The position numbers and the translations under genes are program-made. A stretch of 42,816 nucleotides of DNA from the NCBI GenBank assembly GCA_022447685.1, contig JAKVAO010000014.1, forward strand, positions 1 to 42,816, written 5' to 3'. The DNA comes from Candidatus Caenarcanales bacterium. Its GTDB lineage: Bacteria; Cyanobacteriota; Vampirovibrionia; LMEP-6097. The notes under the pieces are model-generated. The model did not search any database. It was not told the origin of the DNA and saw only the letters and a program-made list of their open reading frames with translations. Below, piece after piece: positions 31,743 to 39,400 of this stretch (position 1 is the first letter of the stretch; the number at the start of each line of letters is the position of its first letter).

Positions 31743-32525
31743 ATGTCAACTGAAACGAAAGAAAACACTAGTAAAGATCCGGCGATCGTGGCCGCTGAGC
31801 AAGAAAAGCTTGCTGCTAAAAAGCAAGAGGCGAAAGAATTATTAAGATCTCTTGTTGTAGCTGGTTCACACCTAGGACACCCTACACACAAGAGAAACCC
31901 GAAAATGGATAGCTATATTCATTCAGTTAAGAATGGAATGCATATCATTGATTTAACTCAAACTGTTTCTAACATGATGAGAGCAGGTGAGTTTCTTAAA
32001 AAACAAGTACGTTTAGGTAGAAATATTCTACTTGTTGGTACTTCTAAGCATAGTTCAGCTTTAATCAAGCAAGAAGCTGAAAGAGCAGGAGTTTATTTCA
32101 TTAACCAGAGATGGCTTGGTGGATTAATCACTAACTTTGAAATTATCAGATCTAGACTTAATAAGCTTAGAGAACTTGAGCATATGAGAGATACTGGTGG
32201 TTTTAAAGGTTTAGGTAAGAAGGAAATCGCAGCTTTAAATAGACAGATCTCTAAACTTAATAAATCACTTGGTGGTCTTAAGAAAATGAAAGGTAGACCA
32301 GATGTGGTTTTAGTTGTTGATCAGAACAAAGATGCTTTAGCTATCACTGAGTGTAAGAAACAAGGAAACATTTCATTGATTTCTATTGTTGATACAGATT
32401 GTGATCCAAGTGGTATTAATTTCCCAATACCTGCGAATGATGATTCGATTGGTTCTGTATCTTTTGTTTTGAAATACTTTGCAGATATCATTTCAAATGC
32501 AAAGCAAAAAACAATGAAGAGATAG
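31743..32525 (+). CDS. rpsB: 30S ribosomal protein S2
   Basis: Encodes 260 residues. The core is typical: LVVAGSHLGHPTHKRNPKMD, YIHSVKNGMHIIDLTQTV, FINQRWLGGLITNFEIIRSR, NKSLGGLKKMKGRPDVVLVV, and SIVDTDCDPSGINFPIPAND. It carries a charged N-terminal extension of about 36 residues (KDPAIVAAEQEKLAAKKQEA) before the point where S2 usually starts. AAAGG about 13 nt upstream is a modest ribosome binding site. It is followed 36 bp later by tsf, the usual gene order. Confidence 0.97.
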   Translation: MSTETKENTSKDPAIVAAEQEKLAAKKQEAKELLRSLVVAGSHLGHPTHKRNPKMDSYIHSVKNGMHIIDLTQTVSNMMRAGEFLKKQVRLGRNILLVGTSKHSSALIKQEAERAGVYFINQRWLGGLITNFEIIRSRLNKLRELEHMRDTGGFKGLGKKEIAALNRQISKLNKSLGGLKKMKGRPDVVLVVDQNKDALAITECKKQGNISLISIVDTDCDPSGINFPIPANDDSIGSVSFVLKYFADIISNAKQKTMKR

Positions 32526-32561
32526 GCTATTATATTTAAGTGCTAAAAGGAATTTTATAAT

Positions 32562-33446
32562 ATGAGTTTTACTGCAAAAGATGTAGCTGAGTTAAGAAGA
32601 ATTACTAATGTTGGAATGATGAAGTGTAAAGAAGCTTTATCTGAGTGCAATGGTAATATTGACGAGGCTGTTAACTATTTACGTCAGAAGGGTATTGCTG
32701 GTGCAGCTAAGAAAATCGCTAATGTTGCTGCAGAAGGTATTATCGCTTCAGCTGTTGCTGCTGATAAGAAATCAGTTGCTTTAGTTGAGATTAACTGTCA
32801 GACTGACTTCGTTGCTAAGAATGATGATTTCATCGCTCTTTCTAAGAAAGTTGCTAACTTTGTTCTTGAACAAAAGACTGATAATCTTGAAACTTTACTT
32901 GCTGCTGACTTTGAAGGTAAGTCACTAAATGATTCAATTCTTGAACAAATTTCTAAAATTGGTGAGAAACTTGAATTAAGAAGAGCTGCTTTCATAGCTT
33001 CAGATACTGTTGTTGGTGCTTATGTTCACCCTGTAGGTTCTAAAGTTGGAGCTATCGTTGCTCTTACTGGTGATTCTGCAAGTGAAGAGAAAGCTGCTGA
33101 TGTTGCAATGCATATTACTGCAAGTAGCCCTACTCCTGAGTTCAGATCTAGAGATGATATTCCTGCTGAGGTTATCGAGTCTGAGAAACAGATTGAGCTT
33201 GGTAAAGAAGATTTAGCTGGTAAGCCTGAAGAAATCAAGGAGAAAATAGTTGAAGGAAGAATCAACAAACTATTAGCTTCTAAGACTTTAGATGAGCAAG
33301 CATTCATCAAAAACCCTGATCAGAAAGTGAAAGATTACTTAGCTCCTGCTACTATCCAATCATTCATTTACTTGAAAGTTGGTGAGGGTGTTGAGAAGAA
33401 AGAAGATAACTTTGCTGACGAAGTTGCTTCTATGATGAAAAGCTAA
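32562..33446 (+). CDS. tsf: Translation elongation factor Ts
   Basis: Exchanges GDP for GTP on EF-Tu. It encodes 294 residues. The N-terminal UBA-like domain (TAKDVAELRRITNVGMMKCK, EALSECNGNIDEAVNYLRQK) and the core signature LVEINCQTDFVAKNDDF (EF-Tu-binding TDF) are intact. They are followed by the dimerisation/core repeats (GAYVHPVGSKVGAIVAL) and a C-terminal region ending VASMMKS. AAAAGG lies 9 nt upstream of the ATG. It shares a transcript with rpsB and probably with the tRNA gene 14 bp after its stop. Confidence 0.97.
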   Translation: MSFTAKDVAELRRITNVGMMKCKEALSECNGNIDEAVNYLRQKGIAGAAKKIANVAAEGIIASAVAADKKSVALVEINCQTDFVAKNDDFIALSKKVANFVLEQKTDNLETLLAADFEGKSLNDSILEQISKIGEKLELRRAAFIASDTVVGAYVHPVGSKVGAIVALTGDSASEEKAADVAMHITASSPTPEFRSRDDIPAEVIESEKQIELGKEDLAGKPEEIKEKIVEGRINKLLASKTLDEQAFIKNPDQKVKDYLAPATIQSFIYLKVGEGVEKKEDNFADEVASMMKS

Positions 33447-33460
33447 TTGATTTTGGTGCT

Positions 33461-33545
33461 GCCGCAGTGGCGGAATTGGTAGACGCGATTGACTCAAAAT
33501 CAATTTCCCTCGGGAGTGTCGGTTCGAGTCCGACTTGCGGTACCA
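33461..33545 (+). tRNA. tRNA-Leu (anticodon CAA)
   Basis: An 85-nt gene with encoded CCA. The acceptor strands GCCGCAG and TTGCGGT pair with G-T wobbles at both ends. The D-arm contains GGAATTGGTAGACGC. The anticodon arm is GATTGA-CTCAAAA-TCAATT, with loop CTCAAAA giving anticodon CAA (codon TTG). A class II variable arm (CCCTCGGGA) is present, and the T-arm is GTCGGTTCGAGTCCGAC. All these fit bacterial tRNA-Leu. It lies between tsf and a strong terminator, so it is probably processed from the tsf transcript. Confidence 0.97.
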
Positions 33546-33559
33546 AATCTATACTAGAG

Positions 33560-33595
33560 AAGTCCTTGTTATATTAACAAGGACTTTTTCTTTTT
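33560..33595 (+). terminator. Strong rho-independent terminator after tRNA-Leu
   Basis: AAGTCCTTGTTA (33560-33571) pairs perfectly with TAACAAGGACTT (33575-33586) around a TAT loop, followed by TTTCTTTTT. The 12-bp stem ends the rpsB-tsf-tRNA unit. Confidence 0.95.
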
Positions 33596-33697
33596 AGAGC
33601 TTAGCTTGATACTTAGCTTCTAGACAGTTTGGTTAAGATAGTTTAATTTTTGTGTATAAGTATACTAGACTCTTTGCCTATAAGGCCTTAACACATT

Positions 33698-35002
33698 ATG
33701 TCTACAGATAATAAAAACCGTTTGAAATCACTTGATGCATTGCCGCATATAGATTCAGGTTACAGGGATCTTCACTATAAAAAAGAACAGGGTTTGAGAT
33801 ACAAAAAGTATCTGAAGCGTTTCCTCACAGCTGATAATAAAGCTATTCACGAAGAGCTTGAGATAAGACCAGATTTATTAGATTCACTTGATATGAAGTC
33901 TCTTTTCATACTTAATGCAGCTGTAAATGGAAATGAAATCAAAGAAAAACAAATTTTCCCATTTATGCGTAATGAGTTTGTTGCCGTAAGTATAGCTAAA
34001 AGTTTAGTTGAGCTATATAAGAAAATTTATTTACACATAGATTTACCAGCAACCATTAAGAGTAACTTCTCTAAACTAAATCTATATGATTTTCTTGAGC
34101 TTTTTCCTGCTCTAGCTGCTTATTTTACTGATTTGATTTTGGTAGAGAAGATTGAAAGCTTCTACGATAAAGCGAAGGCCGTATTAGAGCAAGAAGATTT
34201 ATTTACTAAGCTAGATGAGCCACTTGCAATAGAAAGGGTAAGATTACTTGCACTTTACTATAGAAGAATGGGTGATGCAGCTAAAGCTGATGAAGTTTTA
34301 CTTCAGTATCGTGAGCTTTATTTACCTGATTTGACAAAGCCAGTCAAACTTAAGAAAATGCCTAATACTGAATTCTACCCCCCTAAAGAGGTTTTGAATA
34401 ATTTAGGAGATCTTTATCAAGAAATCAAAGATATTCAATCAGAAGTCTGTGAATTATCTGGAGTGAATAACGATAGTTGCATGTATTTTGAATGCTCAGA
34501 CTGTTGTCATAAAGACTATCCGATACTTTATTACTCTGAGTATAAATACTTGATTCAGAAAATGGAAGAAGAAGGTATGGACATTGCTGGAGCTAAAGCT
34601 AAAGCTCGCAAAATCCAAGAAGAACATAAAGCTAAGCATGGCTTTGAGTTGCAGGTAGTAAATAAACATAGACCTAGTAAAGAAGACGCGAATCCACATG
34701 ATTTTAAATTCTCATGTCCGCTACTCGCTGATAATGGTGGTTGTGGTGTTCATCAGATTAGACCTATGATGTGTAGAGCTTATGGTCTTTCAAGTTCTGA
34801 CAGTAGAAACGTTCAAGCTTGTAACTATTATCTTCGCCAACATCAATATAATTCCAATTCAGAAAATATTCGCTACGTTTATGATGTTAGACCATATGTG
34901 GCTATGATCGAGTCTAGTGACGAGTATCAGACAGAGCAAGATCTGGGTGAGAAACAAAAACTTTGTGGAACCTTTGTCGCTTGGTTAACTAGTGATTATT
35001 AA
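33698..35002 (+). CDS. YkgJ-type cysteine-cluster protein with large N-terminal region
   Basis: Encodes 434 residues. The C-terminal third carries the zinc/iron-chelating YkgJ cysteine cluster: CMYFECSDCCHKDYPI, then FSCPLLADNGGCGVHQIRPM with MCRAYG, and a later Cys (VQACNYYL). This domain binds a metal ion; its biochemical role is unclear. The N-terminal 250 residues are helical, with a TPR-like stretch (LLALYYRRMGDAAKADEVLL) and no membrane segment. Most YkgJ proteins are far shorter (about 100-250 residues), so the helical half is a notable addition. The gene follows the tRNA terminator by 110 bp and probably has its own promoter. Confidence 0.85.
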   Translation: MSTDNKNRLKSLDALPHIDSGYRDLHYKKEQGLRYKKYLKRFLTADNKAIHEELEIRPDLLDSLDMKSLFILNAAVNGNEIKEKQIFPFMRNEFVAVSIAKSLVELYKKIYLHIDLPATIKSNFSKLNLYDFLELFPALAAYFTDLILVEKIESFYDKAKAVLEQEDLFTKLDEPLAIERVRLLALYYRRMGDAAKADEVLLQYRELYLPDLTKPVKLKKMPNTEFYPPKEVLNNLGDLYQEIKDIQSEVCELSGVNNDSCMYFECSDCCHKDYPILYYSEYKYLIQKMEEEGMDIAGAKAKARKIQEEHKAKHGFELQVVNKHRPSKEDANPHDFKFSCPLLADNGGCGVHQIRPMMCRAYGLSSSDSRNVQACNYYLRQHQYNSNSENIRYVYDVRPYVAMIESSDEYQTEQDLGEKQKLCGTFVAWLTSDY

Positions 35003-35286
35003 TATTTTATTATTATTTTGAGTAGTGGCGCCTGGGTTTGTTGCTCGTGCTCCCATGGTGTTACTATCTTGAGCGTGAGCGGTTGGTTAAAAAAAATCTC
35101 AAATTCTCTTGATATAAGTGGGCGTTTAAAAAAAATTAATCAGGTTGAAGTTAGGAGAGCATCTGAGCTTAGCAATACAGAACCTAGTAATACAAAATTG
35201 GAACAATCTAAGTAAAACCAAAAAAATTCTAAAAAAGAGGAGATATATATCTTCCTTTATTAAAAAATACAGACAAAGTATTTGTA
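35003..35286 (+). other. Gene-poor stretch with weak ORF remnants
   Basis: A 65-codon frame runs from TTG at 35018 to TAA ending at 35215, with an odd cysteine-rich start (WVCCSCSHG) and a polar C-terminus. It has no ribosome binding site and I do not count it as a gene. GAGGAG at 35237-35242 is a good Shine-Dalgarno sequence, but no standard start codon follows at the right distance. The downstream 82-codon frame is open from 35233, so a former start may have been lost here. Confidence 0.35.
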
Positions 35287-35535
35287 TTGGTTGCTACGGA
35301 TGAGAGTGGGGATTTCATATCTATAGAAACATCTGAAGTTGATAATCTTAAGTTTCAAGATAAATTTGAAGAAATTTTGAGAAATGGAGAGGTGCAAGCA
35401 TTTGATGCCTATCTGATAAAAAATAAAATTTCAGATGATGATCTAGAGAAAATCTTTGCTAAAGCATATCTTAATGCTGCTGATAATAAAGAAAGACTGC
35501 TTAAATTACAATCTATTGCAACGACTCTTTTTTAA
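35287..35535 (+). CDS. Small acidic unknown protein, start uncertain
   Basis: 82 residues from TTG 35287. The frame is open upstream to 35233, and the extra codons (IYLPLLKNTDKVFVL) read as protein, giving a continuous KVFVLVATDESGDFISIET strand pair. The best Shine-Dalgarno sequence (35237-35242) would serve a start near 35245-35251, but those codons are ATA, TAT and CTT. The original start may therefore have mutated, or an unusual ATA start may be used. The helical remainder (DAYLIKNKISDDDLEKIFAK) suggests a small folded domain. No family is recognised. Confidence 0.45.
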   Translation: MVATDESGDFISIETSEVDNLKFQDKFEEILRNGEVQAFDAYLIKNKISDDDLEKIFAKAYLNAADNKERLLKLQSIATTLF

Positions 35536-35583
35536 ATCAAGTGGAAATTTCTAGGCATATGTTGCAGGAAATGAGCAAAGCTA

Positions 35584-37221
35584 CTAAGTAGTATACTCAG
35601 CATTAATTTTGACATAGTCATAACTTAGGTCGTTTCCAAGAAAGCGCGCAGACCGAAGTGATTTCTCTGAAGTTTTGGCTTTAGCTTTTGATAAAGAATC
35701 TGACTCTAGGTCACCGTTATCAGCAAGAGAAATCTCAATATCAATATGCTTAGATTTTTTCATTTTCTTTGAAAGCTCACTTAGTTCGCTTTCATCTAAC
35801 AAATCCTCACCATTACTAAATATCGTGATATCTAAAATCTTTAATTCCACCAATTCTGGCTTGAAGCCTTCAAGCAATTCTCCTTCCCTAGCAAAAGCTG
35901 CAAGTATTCTTCCCCAATTAGGATCTGAGCCGAAGATAGCTGTTTTCACTAACATGGAGTTGATGATATTTTTTCCTATTCTTTGAAGATTGTTTTCAGA
36001 GATAGGCAAGTCATGGAGGCGAAGATCGATAATTTTATTTACACCTTCACCATCACTAATGATCTTATAGCAAAGCTTTTCACAAAGTTCTTCTAAACTT
36101 TTAGAGAATTCTTCTTTCGAAATACTTTCTCCTAGCTGATTGTTTAAAAGAATTAGCATATCGTTAGTACTAGTATCACCATCAACACTAATATTATTGA
36201 AGCTTTTATTAGTTATTCTATTAAGTTCGTTTTGCATGAAACTTTGAGCTTCAGCTTCGTTGAGAGATTCAATTTTTTTATCAGTGATTATAAATGTAAG
36301 CATTGTTGCCATATTGGGGGCTATCATGCCTGAGCCTTTGGCGATGCCAAGCATGTTCTTCTGAGAATCTTGGCTGAATTTGGTAACCAAGTCTGTGGTT
36401 AATATAGCTTTAGCAAAATTATTAATTTCTTCAAAATGATTTTTATTATCAAAAATAGATTCAGTATTCTTTTTGCTACGTGAGGCAATCTCAGAGATAG
36501 AATTAACAATTTTATCTACTGGAAGTTTTCTACCTATAACTCCCGTACTTGCGGAGAGTACTTCTGCTTCTAAATTAAATCTAGATTTAAGTTCTGAGCG
36601 CATCAGTAAATCGTGTTTATTACCAGCTTTACCGGTTGAACAGTTAGCATTACCAGAGTTAACTATTAATCCAGAAATCTTCTTCCCTACTAGGTCTTGG
36701 TTATTACTTACACAGTAAGCTTTCAGGGCGTTTTTGGTAAAAACTCCAGCCCAAATACAAGGACTTTCAGATTTGATAATTCCTAAGTCAAGAATTTTTT
36801 TTTTAGTTTCTTCTGTTTCAGGAAGGTTTGAATAATTTTTTACTCCAGAGGCATCGCTCTCTAAGCTAAAGCCTGAAGGGATCTCAGAAATATAAGCTTT
36901 AGCATCTAACCTATAGCCCTCCGCTGCAAGTTCCAGTGCCTGTGGGATTAATTCATAGCTATAAGCTTTGAAACCTTGTTTAAGCAGTACAGCTTTCTCT
37001 TCTTCATTAGGTACTTCAGCCTCTTGAAGAGCTACTACCATAATTTCTTCTAGATCATTTTCAGTTTCTTCAGCTCTTAAATACAGCTCAGTGATTGGAA
37101 TAAAGTCTATTCCTTTAGGGCTTGAGCCTGTAAGGTTGAAGTGGTCAACAATTCTAAACTGTTTAGTTTCTCCAAGCTCAGTTAAGGGGACTATTGCGAC
37201 TGATATTTCTTTTGTTTTCAT
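35584..37221 (-). CDS. argJ: ArgJ bifunctional acetyltransferase with PNP-like N-terminal extension
   Basis: Glutamate N-acetyltransferase / amino-acid acetyltransferase of arginine synthesis. At 545 residues it is about 130 longer than usual. ArgJ proper starts near residue 113 (EIPSGFSLESDASGVKN) and continues WAGVFTKNALKAYCV, ISGLIVNSGNANCSTGKAG, the autoproteolysis site SGMIAPNMATMLTF (between Ala305 and Thr306), NISVDGDTSTNDM, and the C-terminal DLSYDYVKINAEYTT. Residues 1-110 resemble part of the trimeric purine nucleoside phosphorylase fold: RIVDHFNLTGSSPKGIDFIP then a helix-turn region ending IPQALELAAEGYR. ArgJ function looks intact. It lies 66 bp downstream of sppA on the same strand. 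Confidence 0.93.
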   Translation of the reverse strand: MKTKEISVAIVPLTELGETKQFRIVDHFNLTGSSPKGIDFIPITELYLRAEETENDLEEIMVVALQEAEVPNEEEKAVLLKQGFKAYSYELIPQALELAAEGYRLDAKAYISEIPSGFSLESDASGVKNYSNLPETEETKKKILDLGIIKSESPCIWAGVFTKNALKAYCVSNNQDLVGKKISGLIVNSGNANCSTGKAGNKHDLLMRSELKSRFNLEAEVLSASTGVIGRKLPVDKIVNSISEIASRSKKNTESIFDNKNHFEEINNFAKAILTTDLVTKFSQDSQKNMLGIAKGSGMIAPNMATMLTFIITDKKIESLNEAEAQSFMQNELNRITNKSFNNISVDGDTSTNDMLILLNNQLGESISKEEFSKSLEELCEKLCYKIISDGEGVNKIIDLRLHDLPISENNLQRIGKNIINSMLVKTAIFGSDPNWGRILAAFAREGELLEGFKPELVELKILDITIFSNGEDLLDESELSELSKKMKKSKHIDIEISLADNGDLESDSLSKAKAKTSEKSLRSARFLGNDLSYDYVKINAEYTT

Positions 37222-37287
37222 GAGTTTGTTATTTAATTTTAATTTTCTAGTTTTATAATTTTTGGATTTATATTTGGAACGATATTT

Positions 37288-38307
37288 TTAGTCCAACAAC
37301 CAAAGCGGTTGAAACCTATGACTTTGAAGCTTTAGTGATTCTACTCCGAATAATGATTTCAAATCAGGTAAAGTAAATTTAATCCCAAATAAACTATCTA
37401 AGCTTGATAGTTCACCTTTCTCCCAAGTCTTTTTGAACTTAAGTTCTGTCGCTTTCTCGTATTCGTAGTTCTTGGCTAAAATTTCTTTACTGATGTTTTT
37501 AGCATCTTCAAGAGTGCCGATATGATCGACTAAACCAACTTCCTGAGCTTGCTCTCCTGTGTAAACTAATCCTTGAGCAATTTTCTCTAATTTTGCTCTC
37601 TCTATCCCTCTTCCAGATTCGATATCATCGAGGAATTGATTGTAACTATTATCTAGTAATTTTTGGAATATAATTTTTTCTTCAGCTGTCAGCTCTCTTT
37701 GACCAGAACCTAGATCCTTGAATTTACCTGCTTTGAAGGTTTGATCTTTGAGCCCAAGCTTCTCCATTAAACCTTGGTAATTTAGTCCCTGACTAATAAC
37801 TCCGATACTTCCTGTAAGTGTACCTTTGTTAGCAACAATAGCATCAGCTGCACTTGCGATATAGTAACAGCCACTAGCACAGACATCTCCCATAGAGACT
37901 ATAACTGCTTTCTTCGCTTCTCTAAGTTTTTTTACGCTTTGGTAAATCTCCTGACTCGCTGCAACTGTACCTCCTGGACTATTAGCTCTAATCAATACGG
38001 CTTTAGTTTTTTTGTTTTCCAGTGCTTTCTTTAATTCAACTTTACAGGAAACAGCGTCAGTGTTTGCTTGGAAAGGGTTCTTCCTAGGAACACCATCAAA
38101 TATAGGTCCTTCTAATGCAATCACTGCGATGTGATCTTGAAGACCTGTAAGGTTAGATAATATCTCTTGTTTTTTGGAATCTTCAGAGCTGAGTTTCTCG
38201 TTACCTTGGTTAAGTGCAATTAAGCCAAGGACAGATGAGAAGAGGCATAGACCTATTAAGATGATCACGACTAGTATTTCTCTTTTTTCCTGCTTAATCA
38301 TATTCAT
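37288..38307 (-). CDS. sppA: Signal peptide peptidase SppA, short form
   Basis: 339 residues from ATG 38307. A longer frame to 38505 would run into the divergent gene and is rejected. One N-terminal membrane anchor (ILVVIILIGLCLFSSVLGLI) precedes a ClpP-like serine protease domain: VIALEGPIFDG, IRANSPGGTVAASQEIYQSV, the nucleophile region MGDVCASGCYYIASAADAIV, TLTGSIGVISQGLN, and the lysine general base in FKAGKFKDLGSGQRELT. SppA degrades cleaved signal peptides in the membrane, facing the outside. TACAAT on the minus strand (38315-38320) ends 7 nt before the start. Confidence 0.93.
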   Translation of the reverse strand: MNMIKQEKREILVVIILIGLCLFSSVLGLIALNQGNEKLSSEDSKKQEILSNLTGLQDHIAVIALEGPIFDGVPRKNPFQANTDAVSCKVELKKALENKKTKAVLIRANSPGGTVAASQEIYQSVKKLREAKKAVIVSMGDVCASGCYYIASAADAIVANKGTLTGSIGVISQGLNYQGLMEKLGLKDQTFKAGKFKDLGSGQRELTAEEKIIFQKLLDNSYNQFLDDIESGRGIERAKLEKIAQGLVYTGEQAQEVGLVDHIGTLEDAKNISKEILAKNYEYEKATELKFKKTWEKGELSSLDSLFGIKFTLPDLKSLFGVESLKLQSHRFQPLWLLD

Positions 38308-38348
38308 AATAGATATTGTAACTTTAAATGGCTTTCTGTAGCCTTTTT

Positions 38349-38357
38349 TGTTACAAT
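38349..38357 (+). promoter_or_regulatory. Extended -10 element TGtTACAAT
   Basis: TGtTACAAT ends 8 nt before the ATG at 38366. There is no Shine-Dalgarno sequence between, so the mRNA would start at or within about 2 nt of the start codon. Confidence 0.5.
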
Positions 38358-38365
38358 AGTTTGCA

Positions 38366-39379
38366 ATGATGAAGAAAAAATTAAAAGCTATGGTGCTTGC
38401 AGCTGGAATCGGATCCAGACTCGAGCCACTAACCTCGTGTGTACCGAAACCTCTTGTGCAGATCGCAGGAAGACCAGTAATGGAGCATATTTTGCTTCTA
38501 CTCAAGAAATATGGAGTAACTGAAGTTGTTTCTAATACTTATCATTTAGGTGATAAGCTTCAGGCTTATTTTTCAGACATTAAAGAAAGAGAAGGAATAA
38601 CTTTAAATTTTGTAAATGAACCGAGACTCTCTGGAGTAGCTGGTGGTATCAGAAAATGTAGATCTTACTTAGAAGGTTCTACTGCACTTATTATTATGGG
38701 TGATGCTTTAACTAATGTTGATTTAGGTAAACTCTATGAAGCTCATAAAAAAGCAGTTGTTGAGAAGGGGGCTAAAGTTACAATCGCACAGATGCAGATT
38801 GAAGATACGACTCAGTTTGGTGTGATAGTTACTAATGAAGAAGGTAGAGTTACTAATTTCCAAGAGAAGCCGAAAGCTGAAGATGCTCTCTCTAACTGGG
38901 CTAATACTGGTATTTATTTCTTTGAGCCAGAAGTTTTAGATATGATTCCTTCTGAAGAAGAGGCGCCTGAGTATGATGTTGCTGGTGATTTATTTCCTAA
39001 GCTTTTAGCAAATGACGTTTATGTGCAGGCTGTTGCTGTCGATGAAGATATTTACTGGGCTGATATTGGTACTCCTAAGCAGTATATAGAGACTATGCAA
39101 GATATCGCTGCAGGTAATGTTAAGTTTGATAGTTTTAAAGATTTAATTAGAACTAGTGACATCGACTCTTCTGCAAGGCTTCTTGGCGATAACGAAATTG
39201 GTGATAACACTAGTATCGCTGCTGGAGCTGAAGTCAAGAATTGTGTTGTGTGGGATAACGTTAAAATTGGCGAAAACGTTAAGCTTGAAGAGTGTATTGT
39301 AATCTCTGATGTTGAGCTTGCGAGTGGTGAAACTCACGCTAATAAAATTTTGGTTACTGAAGTTCCTGTTAAGGCTTAG
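38366..39379 (+). CDS. Sugar-nucleotide pyrophosphorylase (mannose-1-phosphate guanylyltransferase-like)
   Basis: Encodes 337 residues. The nucleotidyltransferase signature is intact: AMVLAAGIGSRLEPLTSCVP with KPLVQIAGRPVMEHIL, then ALIIMGDALTNVD for the metal-binding Asp, FQEKPKAEDALSNWANTGIY, and YWADIGTPKQYIET. The C-terminus from about residue 265 is a short left-handed beta-helix with hexapeptide repeats (LGDNEIGDNTSIAAGAEVKN). It activates a sugar phosphate with an NTP for cell-surface polysaccharide; whether GDP-mannose or dTDP/UDP-sugar is made is not clear. It is divergent from sppA (58 bp) and followed 21 bp later by ald. Confidence 0.9.
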   Translation: MMKKKLKAMVLAAGIGSRLEPLTSCVPKPLVQIAGRPVMEHILLLLKKYGVTEVVSNTYHLGDKLQAYFSDIKEREGITLNFVNEPRLSGVAGGIRKCRSYLEGSTALIIMGDALTNVDLGKLYEAHKKAVVEKGAKVTIAQMQIEDTTQFGVIVTNEEGRVTNFQEKPKAEDALSNWANTGIYFFEPEVLDMIPSEEEAPEYDVAGDLFPKLLANDVYVQAVAVDEDIYWADIGTPKQYIETMQDIAAGNVKFDSFKDLIRTSDIDSSARLLGDNEIGDNTSIAAGAEVKNCVVWDNVKIGENVKLEECIVISDVELASGETHANKILVTEVPVKA

Positions 39380-39383
39380 TGCT

Positions 39384-39392
39384 TGTTATAAT
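39384..39392 (+). promoter_or_regulatory. Extended -10 element TGtTATAAT of ald
   Basis: A perfect extended -10 (TGtTATAAT) ends 8 nt before the ald ATG at 39401, right after the previous gene's stop. No Shine-Dalgarno sequence is possible. This is the clearest near-leaderless promoter in the window. Confidence 0.6.
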
Positions 39393-39400
39393 AAATTCTC

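Noticed and set aside
35018..35215. 65-codon ORF with Cys-rich start
   Set aside because: TTG start, no ribosome binding site, atypical composition; more likely non-coding or a remnant.
38308..38505. Longer SppA start at 38505
   Set aside because: It would overlap the sugar-nucleotide gene and its promoter, and the added 66 residues do not resemble SppA; ATG 38307 gives a clean membrane anchor.
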